Origin: Bidens hawaiensis
Lineage: Eukaryota > Streptophyta > Magnoliopsida > Asterales > Asteraceae
Assembly (NCBI GenBank): GCA_021521415.1
Contig: JAIQDT010014624.1
Coordinates: 21,001 to 85,000, forward strand
Direction of reading: 5' to 3'
Length of the DNA: 64,000 bases
The stretch's first letter is position 1. Each line of letters begins with the position of its first letter. Below, piece by piece: positions 1-11,261 of the stretch. The translations under genes and the position numbers were made by a program. The notes beneath the pieces were generated by a model. It was not told where the DNA came from, searched no databases, and saw only the letters and a list, made by a program, of their open reading frames with translations.

Positions 1-1062
1 ATTAGCTTTACACTTACTCTTTCTACTCGAATACCAAAGAAAAGTGAAGTACGTAACCTCATCAAACAACAACGCATCCTTCATACGTCTTTTCAAGAAA
101 ACGGTATCATTTCGAAGCTACCAAATTGCCCACCAAGCAACATATATAATTGCACGCACAATTTCTTTCTTGGGTACGCTTAAAGCCAAGTTCTCAACCC
201 ACTCCATGAGATCAGTTGGGAATTGCAAAGCTGGCAACTTCAGATTAAGCCAACTTTCAATCAAATCCCAAACCTTCTTAACCGAGGCGCACTCTCCAAA
301 AACATGAATAACGGTTTCTGAACCATCGTTACACAAGGGGCAAATAGTTGACGGAATATCTATCCCCTTAGTAGCCAAATTTGTCCTCGTTGGCAAACAA
401 TTTCCCACAACCCTCCACCCGCAAATATTTATTTTTCGAGGCAAACAAGAGAACTAATTTGTTTTCCTCAAAGCACTAAGGAGTGCACTGTTATCAATTC
501 TCTCCCGAATACCCTTAACCGAGAATTCGGACATACCTTGCAACGACCACACCCATCGATCATTTGCGTTAGAAAGCGAAAATCTACGCCACTCCCACGA
601 CTCTCCCCTCACCCTTTGAACCATCGAACAATTCTTTACCATTTCTAAAGCATATAACCTTGGAAACTTCTCAGCTAAACATAGGGTATCACACCAAGGA
701 TGATTCCAAAACAACGTTTCATTTCCACTACCAATTTGTTTTTTAATCGAATTAAGAGGTACAACACCGGAGGCATTAAGCTTCGAAAATGATTTTAGCA
801 TTCTTTGCCAAACACTATTGCCTTTAAAAGAAGAAAACGAACCTCCTTCCGAACCGTACAAAGAGGAAATAATTTTCACCCAAATGGCATTCAGTTCATT
901 CACAAACCTCCATCTCCATTTTTGCAAAAGGGCATTGTTAAAACCTTCTAACGACCCAATGCCTAACCCACCTTTTTCTTTAGAAGCCAAAACAAACTTC
1001 CAAGGGGCCAATGCATTTCTTTTTCCGCCGGACTACCACCCCAAAAAAACTTGGATCTAATT
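1..1062 (-). mobile_element. 5'-truncated LINE (non-LTR retrotransposon), reverse transcriptase C-terminal part
   Basis: Two minus-strand frames carry typical plant LINE sequence. Upstream (454-1062) is the post-polymerase segment with the KEKGGLGIGSL and WRWRF motifs. Downstream (118-444) is a zinc-binding zf-RVT-like segment with the pattern CPLCNDGSET, H, C. The frame shifts near 1010, where the FFWGG...MHW part and the WKFVLASKEKGG part lie in different frames, and again between 444 and 480, so the copy is dead. Homology starts abruptly near 1062 and runs off the left edge, which fits a 5'-truncated insertion whose 3' end lies outside the window. The endonuclease and polymerase core are absent. 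Family assignment rests on recognised motifs only. Confidence 0.85.
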
Positions 1063-3038
1063 TGTTTCAATCTTAATACATTGTTTTTGTTTTTATTGTA
1101 ATTATTATTTTTGTTGTATTATTATTGATTGTTATTGTTTTATTACCAACTTATCATATCATTGTACAAGCATAGACAGAATTGACTTTTGAAATGTAGT
1201 CGGATTTTATCTTACGTTTGAAAAGGACACCACGTGACTTTTAGTTGGGCCCTTTTTGACTTAATTCTATCATCTTCTTCGCATCCATTGGGTGAACGAA
1301 ATCGAAAGTATCCATCCAAAAGTACTATCATTACGTTTTTCATTTTTCTCTTTTTAGTGTTAACTTATTTGGTAGCATGGTAGGGCTATCAATTTATACA
1401 CCAGATATGAATACATGATACGTATCTACATGACTTTAACAGATAACAGGTAATGTCTTAACAAATTTCGTGCATAAACAAAGAGGAGGTAACGTTGATA
1501 CAAGCAATTAATAACATTAGTAACTTGTTGGTTCATATGAATTACTCGAAATGATAAAACATTTAAAAATAAACTTTTTTGGATAGATAAGGTGATGATT
1601 GATACAAGACGACATCATTCATTTGGATCATGAATAGGAGTCAGAGGCTTTGGGTTTGGGAAGATTGGTGCATATTCAATTTCGTTAATATTCCTTTGTA
1701 GTTTGGGTGCTTGTTTTGTTCTTGTTTGGTTACTTGACTGCAGTTGTTTTTCACTTTCTTGTATGTTTGAGTCTCTTGCAGCTTCCAAGCTGCGCTCTTT
1801 TGTTATTCTAATATAACTTGGCATTTTAGGATTTTTTTTTTGATGTTTTATCACTCCTGTAATAGTATAAACAAATTAATATAAATTTCTGAAGAAAAAT
1901 CAAGCTAGATGTCTAAAGTGTGTTTGTTTACATATTTTTCTAAAAATTGAACCAAAGGCTCTGATGGTATAGCAACATAACTAGTTGTCCAGATCTAGTA
2001 AATGGCCAACAAAGAAAGAGGAAGACGAGCATCAGTTTATTCTGATACTCTCAAAAGTCAAAACCGACCGATTTATTCGCGGCAGGTCTTGTAAGTTGTA
2101 ACTTAACCAACATCTCTAGCACGCTTTGCCAATTTGACTAGTCACTCTGGTTTTTTAAGTACGGCTATATGTATTCTACAACAAACAAAATATAGCATAG
2201 CACTCTACGGCGACGAAGGCTTATGCGGCATCCCTATGTACACAACCATTAGTAAAGTTTTAAACCTAAATTAGTTTTCCAACTCATCAAGGTTTCTAGA
2301 CTATTCAATAGGCATACCAAAATGACTTTATGTAGTAAATCAATATACATGACCAAATCGCAACTCATTATAAATCATGAAAATCAAAAATCGTGATTTC
2401 GTTCAAAATTTTTATAGATACTGACCTAGGTCACCTCTAAGTTACTTCAGTCACCCCAGAGATTCAAGCATACAATAATATATATATTTTTTTTCAAGAA
2501 TTAATGCGGGAAAATGAATATGAAAAGTAACAACTGGAATATATCCCTTCAGCAGCAAAATATCCACCAATCATGTATATGCCTCATAATTCCTGTAATA
2601 CTTGCTTTAATCCCTTAACAAAAAAAATGATCCATTTAACCCTTGAGTTATGAAGGATTTACTTTAGACCTGAATACTAAAATTTTGTTAACCGTCATCC
2701 ATCAAATATTGTGAGTTTTGATGGGTTTGCCCTTGTTTAAATGCATTGAAGGCTTGAAGCTATTTAATCACATAGTAATTAAACCATAACATTTACGAAT
2801 TTGACATCCCTAATATGAAGGATTAGCTTAATCTCTCCCTTTAATATATCTAGCGTTTTATGGAAAACAAATCCATTTAATATTTTTAAGCCTGATAAGT
2901 TGTGTTGATGCCTTACAATAACTTTTTTTTCTTCAAAACTTCCTTAATTTGATGTGCATTCTAATTTCACTATTTTATCAATACAACCAATAAACGTATC
3001 TTTTTTTTTTCTTTTGAACAGCTATAGGGTAGAATTTG
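1063..3038. other. AT-rich intergenic sequence, no gene seen
   Basis: I see no credible coding frame, RNA gene or clear transposon end here. The short minus-strand frame at 1615-1854 has no family resemblance and low-complexity composition. T-rich and A-rich runs are common. Confidence 0.6.
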
Positions 3039-3046
3039 ATGAATGC

Positions 3047-3440
3047 CAGGGCCGGCCTATGAGTGTGGCTGGGTGGTCCACGACCACAGGCCTGACACCC
3101 CGCTAGGCCCGAAATTTTTTTTTTTTTGAAAAAAATTATATATGTTTTTATTAAAAATAATATGTATATTTAATATTTAAATACAATTGCATAACCACTA
3201 GCTTGGGCTAGTGGCAAATGAGTATTATTCACAATCAAGAGGTTGTGGATTCCATCCTCACTTGAGACGTGTTTAACCTTTTTTTTATACAAAAGTTTTT
3301 ACACAAACCAAATTATAACCAAATAAACCCATATAAAAATTAGACTGTTTAAACCTAACAAAATACTCCTTTTACTTAAGGCCTAAAAAAAATTTCGTCT
3401 TTAACCCAAAAATTTTTATGCTTTTTCGGAGCCGGGCCTG
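3047..3440. mobile_element. hAT-type MITE, 394 bp, with perfect 8-bp TSD
   Basis: The left end reads CAGGGCCGGCC and the right end, read inward, CAGGCCCGGCT: imperfect terminal inverted repeats matching about 9 of 10 bases. Both sides are flanked by ATGAATGC (3039-3046 and 3441-3448), a perfect 8-bp duplication, the hAT hallmark. There is no coding capacity; the interior is AT-rich. The perfect TSD suggests a fairly recent insertion. Confidence 0.85.
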
Positions 3441-3540
3441 ATGAATGCAAGTATAATTTAGCAAGACAATGTTTAACCAAGCTTTATTCAAGTAATTTAA
3501 AACGCATGAAACCATATAATGATAAAAATAATAGTAGTAA

Positions 3541-4258
3541 GGCTGAGGGGTGTGGAGCGCGAGAAAGGGCGCGTGAGGCCAGCCGCTCGCGCCCCGGGGC
3601 GCGAGCACCACACCACCGAGGCGCGAGAGGGGCGCGAGCGCGGAAAAAGAGGCAGGCGCAAGAGGGGTAGCGCTCGTGAACGGCATGGGAATGCGTAAAT
3701 AGAGCCGTTGGGCTCTTTGTTTATTAAAAAAAAAATTTTTTATGATGTTGGCAATACTGACCGGAAAAGTGACTGACCTGGCTGACCGGTGATCGGAGAA
3801 CTGGGTATTGTAGCCGGAGATCTATGATTCAGTGGGTAGCAGTCGGTGAGAGATAATATCATAATAATAATAAAGGGGTTGGAGTGAGAGAGAAGTTAAA
3901 ATTATGATTTATGAGGTTGCTTTATTATTATTATTATTATTCATGGCTTCATGTGTTTTGTGATCGTTCGAAACAGAATGGGTTCGCGGGAAACAAACTG
4001 TTTCGAATTAAATGTTTTATTGTGTTTTTTTAAATAATTTATGAGTTTTTATAATAATTCGTTTTTTTAATACATTTATAAAAAAATAAAAAAAAAACCG
4101 CTCGCGCCCCCTCTCGCGGCCCTCCACACCATGGCCCGTGGCGCGAGCACCACAACCAACACCCATCTTATCAAGTTTCTCTCTCTGCCACACGTCACAA
4201 TATTATTGGCTGGAGCCCCCACTCGCGCCCCCTCTCACGCCCCCCACACCCCTCAGCC
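3541..4258. mobile_element. Internally deleted PIF/Harbinger-type element, 718 bp
   Basis: Both termini carry GGCTGAGGGGTGTGG-type inverted repeats and are flanked by TAA (3538-3540 and 4259-4261), the usual 3-bp Harbinger target. The GC-rich subterminal blocks (many GCGCGAG units) match, in inverted orientation, the two ends of the larger element at 52855-54700. The shared part includes the segment reading TTGATAAGATGGGTGTTGG (inverse strand here). The middle (about 3740-4060) does not resemble the larger copy and may be another subfamily's interior or captured DNA. No coding frame remains. Confidence 0.8.
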
Positions 4259-4261
4259 TAA

Positions 4262-5908
4262 TAATAATAATAATGCTTGGATATTTGATCAACAATGATT
4301 GAAATTGTACATAACTTTTCATGAATGATGCCCACGCTAGAGATTCAGTTATTAAATTCCACCTTAAATACAAAAATTCCTAATCATGTCACTATTTGAT
4401 TGATGCACTACGTTTCTTGAATATTCTTTCAGAAACGTGTCGTTTAAAGTAATCAGGTAGCAATCAGAAAATATTGTTGCATGCATTCTGGAGCCAACTC
4501 TCTGTCTATAGCTATAAGTCTATAACACGTGGTCGCATGAGTGGAAATGCACACAATATTTTGAATGAACGACGGTTAAGGCGTATCGTAGAGGTATGAA
4601 AGATATATATAATCATTATCATGTAAAAGAGACATAAAAACCTGCATTGAATTTTTCCTTAATGATGTGTCTATTGAATTTTATTGTGTGCATGTGTAAG
4701 GTTTTAAGTGTAAAAACAAATACATTCATTCTGCTACATTGTAATATCTACAACATTCGTGGTGTCACATGTTCCTTTGTTAACTCTGCCACTAATTAAA
4801 ACTCATTATTTAACGATCCTTTTACGAATGGATGTCCCTCCATATGTTTTTCGGGTTGGATTATTATGTGCATCGTGTCTCACACTTAACGTTCAAGAAT
4901 CGTATTATTTAATATATCTATAACTATAGAAACGTAGTAACTTGGATGGAAAGGATGGGGAGGATGAATACTTCACCCTTAAGCATTGATTACCGAATTG
5001 TTCTCTCAACGTGTCTCTTTTTCAAGACTTATCCTACCTACTTTCACGTTGATCTTAGCCATGAGGGAAAACCATCGTCACAAAGGCAGCGTTATTGTTT
5101 CTCATCTTAGATGAGACGTTCAGGCCTTTTGAGCACAGACAAAGTTGGATACCAAGCACTCCACTTCGAGCATCCAATAGATCATGCCATTTCAATTTTC
5201 AAACCATAATACATCTTAGATTCCTGATAGCTTTCTAAAACATTAATTTCTTCATAACACCAAAAAATTCCGAAACCCATTAAAATATACTACAATATTA
5301 TTTTAAAAATTGTTTGTGTGGCATGTCTAGAAAGCACCTTTTTCGTTTGTACCACGTCTTGAATTCCGAACCAGTGGTGCGGACAAGAGCCACAATGAGG
5401 AGATTTGGAATTGTAGAAGTTTGGAAATCAAACATTGGCACATTAGGAGTGTTATGGATGCTTACTTAGGTACAAAAAACTAGTTTTTCACCTATAATTA
5501 TCATACTTCATTTGTGAAATTTTACTGGTAAGAATTTAAATTATTCCTTTCCTTGAATCATTTTACCATAGTTTAAACATCTTAATTGAAGCCTTGTAAT
5601 TGTATGAGGGCTCAAAGTCTAAAAGAACAAAAATATATATTTTTATATATTTGAAAGCCAAATAAGATTGTTAATTTCAACGATCTACTATTTATTCTCT
5701 CAATATTTGACGAATTAATCCTTCTAGACAGATGCTTCCATTTTGACCCACCTTTACAAACCCAACCAAAGTACAACTCATCCATGCACAACATACAATT
5801 CTTTCACTACCACCATAAAACGCATAATAACACCTATATATATTATATTCACCACTCAGGCTATATAACCGTACAAACCCTTTCATATCTTCTCTGCATT
5901 CAAACATC
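4262..5908 (+). promoter_or_regulatory. Upstream region and probable core promoter of the CLV1-like gene
   Basis: No gene is seen in this stretch. TATA-like sequences lie at about 5833-5844 (CCTATATATATTA) and 5861-5867 (CTATATAA), 45 to 75 bases before the ATG at 5909. That is a plausible spacing for a short 5' leader. Which TATA is used cannot be decided from sequence alone. No upstream cis elements are claimed. Confidence 0.4.
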
Positions 5909-8900
5909 ATGAAGCCTATTTTCCTCAATATTTTCTTTATCATTTATTTTTATCTCAACCTCTCAAATGCAAACTCAGACCTTGACGCCTTAATGAAACT
6001 CAAAGCTTCAATGATAAAAAACATCTCCGGATTATCCAACTGGAAACCCGGAGCCTCACATTGCTCGTTCACCGGAGTCTCGTGTGACGTTAACTCCCGT
6101 GTAACGGCGTTAACGGTTTCTAACGTCCCTATGTTTGGCGTTATCCCGCCAGAGATTGGTACGTTGAACAAACTTGTGAATCTGACGCTAGTAGCGAACA
6201 ATCTCACCGGTAAGCTGCCAGTTCAGATGGCGAATTTAACGTCCGTTAGATTCGTTAACATCTCGTCGAACTCGTTCGTCGGTGAGTTTCCTGGAGAGAT
6301 AGTAACGGCGATGACGGAGTTGGAGGCGTTTGACGTTTATAACAATAACTTCACCGGTAGGTTACCGGTGGAGTTTGTGAAGTTACAAAACCTAAAAGTA
6401 TTGTCACTCGCCGGCAACTTCTTCACCGGAGAGATACCGGAAAGCTATTCCGAGTTTAAATCGTTACAAATATTAGGTTTACAAGCAAACTCGCTTTCCG
6501 GTAGGATTCCGGCGAGTTTATCACGTGTCACGACGCTTCAAAAGCTTATGCTCGGGTACTACAACATGTACTCCGGCGGAATCCCGCCGGAATTCGGCGA
6601 GTTGAAATCGTTAAAGCTTCTAGATCTAGCGAGTTGTAATCTCACCGGAACAATTCCGTCGAGTGTAGCTAATTTAAAACAGTTACACTCGCTGTTTCTT
6701 CAGTTGAATCATCTGACCGGTGAGATACCTGATGAGTTTTCCGGTTTGGTTAGCTTGATGTCACTTGATTTGTCTTATAATAATTTGACTGGTGGAATAC
6801 CTGAGAGTTTTTCTGCGTTGAGGAATCTGACGCTGCTTAGTTTGTTTCATAACCGGCTTGCTGGACCCTTTCCACCGTTTATTGGTGATTTGCCTAATCT
6901 TGAGGCGTTGCTTATTTGGAAGAATAATTTTACGCATAAACTGCCGGCTAATCTTGGTACCAGTGGTAGGCTGCTTATGGTTGATGTTAGTGGAAACCAT
7001 CTTACTGGACTGGTTCCCAGAGATTTGTGCAAAGGAGGTTAGTTACTATTCAATATGCATGCTACGATAAATATATCAATTATTTAGGCAAAGGTTATTC
7101 CCACAGTTCATATTTTTACAAAGGTTATTTATATTTTTTAGTAATAAGTTGTTTGAAAATATAGCATAGTGTTAGTTGTTTGAAAAAACTAACACCAAAA
7201 CTATAACCCTTATTAAAATTTGTTTTAACAGCTCGAGTAGATTAATCATTTAAATTAGGGATACGCATATAGATCAAATTAGTGGTTGTTATAATCCTTT
7301 TAATTAGAAAACATATATTCACTTATATATCTTTTGTGACTAAAAAGCATCTTTTTAAATTGAATCGAATCAGGAGCTAGTAAAATAACCAATCCGCTGG
7401 AGCGTATTTGAACTAGGGTTGTTCAGATATCTTAAAGATACAAGCCAAGCAAGTTTGGCTTAGGTCATTTATAAACCAAACTAAGCCAAGTTGAATCGTT
7501 TATTAATCAAATCGAGCTCGGTTCAGCTCATTTTCAAATCAATAAAACGCACATGCTTATCTAGATCGAGAACAACCCTAATCTGATCCGTCACCACTTG
7601 AATAGGTCAAGCTGGTGAACCTATAAACCGGACTAGATTGTGAAATCGGATTTTAAATTTTTATATGTTTAATTTTGTTTTAAAATAAAAAAAAGTATGA
7701 TATCTATCTTCTATAATATATACAAACGAAAACCCTAAAATCCTACGTCTCGCGATGTGGTCGCTTCCCCCTTTTATGGAAGCCGCCAGATTGTTTGATT
7801 TTTAAATGGAGGTCTCTCATTGATTTAACCCAAATTCATGGGTATGGGTCTTACCAAAACCAGATAGCTCTTAAACGGATTATTATATCCCATTATATTA
7901 AAAATTAATCTCATCAAATATTTGATATGAAAATTCTATAAAATAGGGATATACTAAAAATTGATATCTTATTTTATTTAAAGAAAAGATTTTATTTATA
8001 ATTAAGAAACAATTTTATAATAAAAAAAATAAACAAGTAATGGATATCACCAAACCCAGATAGCTTTTAAACCGGATTATAACATATCATCTATTTGTGA
8101 AACCATTTTATCATCAAATGTCAAGTATATTAATTATATAACTTTCTTACAATAAATAAAATTAAAATCCAAATATACATATATAAATATTAAAAACGAA
8201 TAATGTAAAATAACCCCCGTAATACGGGGAATAAAATCTAGTAGACCATATTCAAATACATGGTTTATATTACTTTTTCATCAAGTAATAAAATCCTCAA
8301 TAAACAGAACACTTATAGATCTCTTTTGGTTAGTATGACTTGATTTTTGCGTTTTCATTTTCGTTTGCTATGATGTTTGCACCAACAACGATCAAATTCA
8401 CCGCCGTCACGACGTCCGGGTTTAATTCCATAGTTTATGCTAATAAGTGCATTGGTTGATTTTTATTTTTATTTTGTATAATAATAATAATAATTATTAT
8501 TATTTGCATAGGAGTCGTGAAGAATATTAGTAATAATAAAAACCCAAAAAACCGAACCTTAGCTAACGACTGTTGGCGTTGATCACAGGCAAGCTACAAA
8601 CTCTATTCCTAATGGAAAATTCCTTCTTTGGGCCCCTACCGGAACAACTCGGCTCCTGCAACTCCTTAACCAAAATCCGAATCACCAGAAACGTCATCAA
8701 CGGAACCATTCCCGCCGGCATCTTCAGCTTACCGGAACTCACCATGCTCGAACTCGACGACAACTTCCTCACCGGCGAGCTTCCTAACACCATGCACAGC
8801 CAGTCCATCCAAAGCATATCAATCTCCAACAACTGGCTCACCGGTCACATACCTCCAGCGTTTGGTGACTTAACGAACTTAACGACACTAACTCTCCAGT

Positions 8901-10464
8901 CAAATAAGTTTGAAGGCCAAATCCCCAAGGATATATTCAAGCTGAAGAAACTGTATAAACTTAACGTCAGTGATAACGGTCTCACCGGCGAGATTCCGGC
9001 TTCAGTTAGTGAATGCGTTCAGCTTACGTCGATTGATTTCAGCCGGAATAAGTTTTCCGGTGAGTTTCCGAGAGGTATTTTGAATCTGTTTGATTTGAAT
9101 ATTTTGAATCTCTCTCGGAATCAATTCGACGGTGAGATACCGAGCAAATTAGGTCACATGAACGGGTTAACGGTGTTGGATCTCTCGTATAATCAATTCT
9201 CCGGTAAAGTTCCGATTGACGGACAGTTAAAGGATTTTAGTGAGACGATTTACGTCGGAAACCCTAACTTGTGTTTACCGGAAGCCGCACATTGTCCGGT
9301 GATCTCCAGATCGCGAAACGACAGCCGTACGATCACGACATCGCGGCTCACGATTATGATCATCGCGATAGTCACGAGTGTGGCGATACTGGTTGTGACA
9401 TTCGTCAAAATTAAAAACAAGCACGTCGAGAAATCAAAAATGTGGAAGCTAACTACCTTCCAACGGTTGGATTTGAGAGTTGAGGACGTGTTGGAATGCT
9501 TGAAAGACGAGAACATAATCGGTAAAGGCGGTGCGGGGATCGTGTACCGTGGGTCAATGGCGAACGGTGTTGATGTGGCGATTAAGCGGTTAGTTGGGAG
9601 AAACCACGGGTTTGATGCGGAGATTCAAACTTTAGGCAAAATTCGCCACCGGAATATTGTTAGGTTGCTTGGATACGTGTCGAATCGGGATAACAAGCTG
9701 CTGATTTACGAGTACATGTCTCATGGTAGTTTAGGTGAGATTTTGCATGGATCGAAAGGCGCGTATTTGCAGTGGGAAACTAGGTATAAGATTGCGGTGG
9801 AGGCTGCGAAAGGGTTGTGTTATCTTCACCATGATTGCTCGCCGATGATCTTACACCGAGACGTGAAGTCGAATAATATATTGCTTGATTCGGATTATGA
9901 AGCTCATGTTGCGGATTTTGGGCTTGCTAAGTTCTTAATCGACTCCGGTGCTTCCGAAAGCATGTCTTCCATTGCTGGATCTTATGGCTACATTGCACCA
10001 GGTACAAGTTGTTAATGTTCTTAATGCAGATTAGTATGCTACCATTAACTTTTATAATTTATATGAATGTTAGTATATTGTTGTTATAATGTGCAATAGA
10101 GTATGCGTACACGTTGAAGGTAGACGAAAAGAGTGACGTGTATAGTTTTGGAGTTGTGCTTCTAGAACTGATAGCTGGGAAGAAGCCGGTTGGAGAGTTT
10201 GGTGATGGGGTGGATATAGTGAGGTGGGTCCGGGAGACTGTATCTGAGCTTTCTGAGCCGTCAGATGCTGCAGCAGTGTTGGCGGTGTTGGATTCGAGGC
10301 TTAAAGGGTACACGTTGGCAAGTGCAATAAACTTGTTTAAAATCGCGATGATTTGTGTGGAGGATGAGAGCTCTGCTCGCCCTACGATGAGGGAAGTCGT
10401 TCACATGTTAACTAATCTGCCCCAGTCTCAGATAAAATCGCAGCCGTGTCTACTCACTCCTTGA
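5909..10464 (+). CDS. CLV1: CLAVATA1-like leucine-rich-repeat receptor kinase (3 exons)
   Basis: Proposed exons are 5909-7037, 8589-10001 and 10100-10464, giving about 968 aa, close to the 980 aa of Arabidopsis CLV1. Both junctions are GT-AG and restore frame: GG split over intron 1, and the APE glutamate split over intron 2. An N-terminal signal peptide (about residues 1-22) precedes a Cys pair (CSFTGVSC), about 20 LRRs, a second Cys pair (LCLPEAAHC), one membrane helix (about 629-650) and a Ser/Thr kinase (about 680-955). Visible kinase motifs are [21 protein letters not shown] and APE, so an active kinase is expected. In the known family the protein sits in the plasma membrane, senses CLE peptides and limits shoot-meristem stem cells. 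Intron 2 lies at the conserved kinase position. Intron 1, within the LRRs after DLCKGG, is unexpected. Orthology versus a BAM-type paralogue is inferred from close kinase and LRR similarity. Confidence 0.92.
7414..7580. mobile_element. hAT-like MITE in intron 1 of the CLV1-like gene, 167 bp
   Basis: The ends are perfect 11-bp inverted repeats (TAGGGTTGTTC and GAACAACCCTA). Flanking 8-mers ATTTGAAC (7406-7413) and ATCTGATC (7581-7588) match at 6 of 8 positions, consistent with a decayed hAT TSD. There is no coding capacity. Confidence 0.7.
7703..8241 (+). mobile_element. Non-autonomous Helitron-like element in intron 1
   Basis: The 3' end is diagnostic: a palindrome CCCCGTA-A-TACGGGG (8215-8229) lies 8 bases before CTAG (8238-8241), followed by host T. 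The 5' end is proposed at TCTATCTTCTATAATATA after a host A (7702), fitting insertion between A and T without duplication. The 5' boundary is less certain than the 3' one. No Rep/helicase coding is present (539 bp). Confidence 0.7.
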
Positions 10465-11261
10465 AAAATAGTTTGTTTGTTGATGTTTGGATACATTTGA
10501 ATAAGTTTTGACACTTTGTGAGGTCAACCTTCAACAATACACATATCTTTGTTTCGAAGTTCTCTTTGTTGTGAAATACTATCATGAATGTTGGTTGTTT
10601 GTAGATTCATTATTTTGACCAATTTCTTATTCAGTTTTCATTTTGATCATCTTGCATAAGGCACAAGAGATTCTAATCGGGCATTAGCGTTACATATGCC
10701 GTGTATAGAAGCTCCAATCAGACCAGATGAACGTAACATATACTCCGTTAAAGCAAAACGTTTCATCTTCGTCTTCTTAAACAAAATTATTGTGTAAGGA
10801 TACAATCTAAACTCATTTGATATAAAGATTCTATAAAGTAGATAGTTAAAGCTTTAAGCATTATAAAGGAGAAATATGCTCAAGATGCTCATTTTCTTGT
10901 GTAGTGAAAGGTAAAGCAGAATTATTTAGATATATACATGTTCTTGTTACTTGTACACACATGATGTCCAACATCAATCAGAATATCAATATTGGTGTTT
11001 CATAAAAATTGTTTCAAAGTTTAGTGGAGCATCTTGTTTGTCACAATCATAGTCTTGGAATGAATTCTCTTTGATATAGGCTGTCTAGGTAATAATATGT
11101 TATGATAGAATCAAAAGAGTGTCAACTCACTATTTCAAAGCATTTTAGGAAAGTTTCATTGTCAACTATTCAAGCATTTTAGTGTCTATGATCTATATCA
11201 TTAGTTGAGCATCCTCATTCTTCAATGGTAGAGACATTGATTGAACATCTTCAATAATGGT
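10465..11261. other. 3' flank of the CLV1-like gene, no other gene seen
   Basis: This is AT-rich intergenic DNA that presumably includes the 3' UTR of the receptor gene. I find no convincing coding frame, transposon terminus or RNA gene. Confidence 0.5.

Larger units (their letters stand above)
7038..8588 (+). other. Large first intron of the CLV1-like gene
   Basis: This 1,551-bp GT-AG intron interrupts the ectodomain between LCKGG and [15 protein letters not shown]. The donor is GGAG|GTTAGT and the acceptor ATCACAG|GCAAG. Reading straight through meets a stop after KGG, so splicing is required for a full receptor. At least two transposons lie inside (7414-7580 and 7703-8241). As I recall, the Arabidopsis gene has only the short kinase-domain intron, so this intron is either lineage-specific or was enlarged by insertions. 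Confidence 0.8.

Noticed and set aside
5950..7032. Minus-strand open frames over the CLV1 LRR region (5950-6207, 6761-7032)
   Set aside because: They mirror the periodic LRR codons of the plus-strand gene and have no family resemblance.
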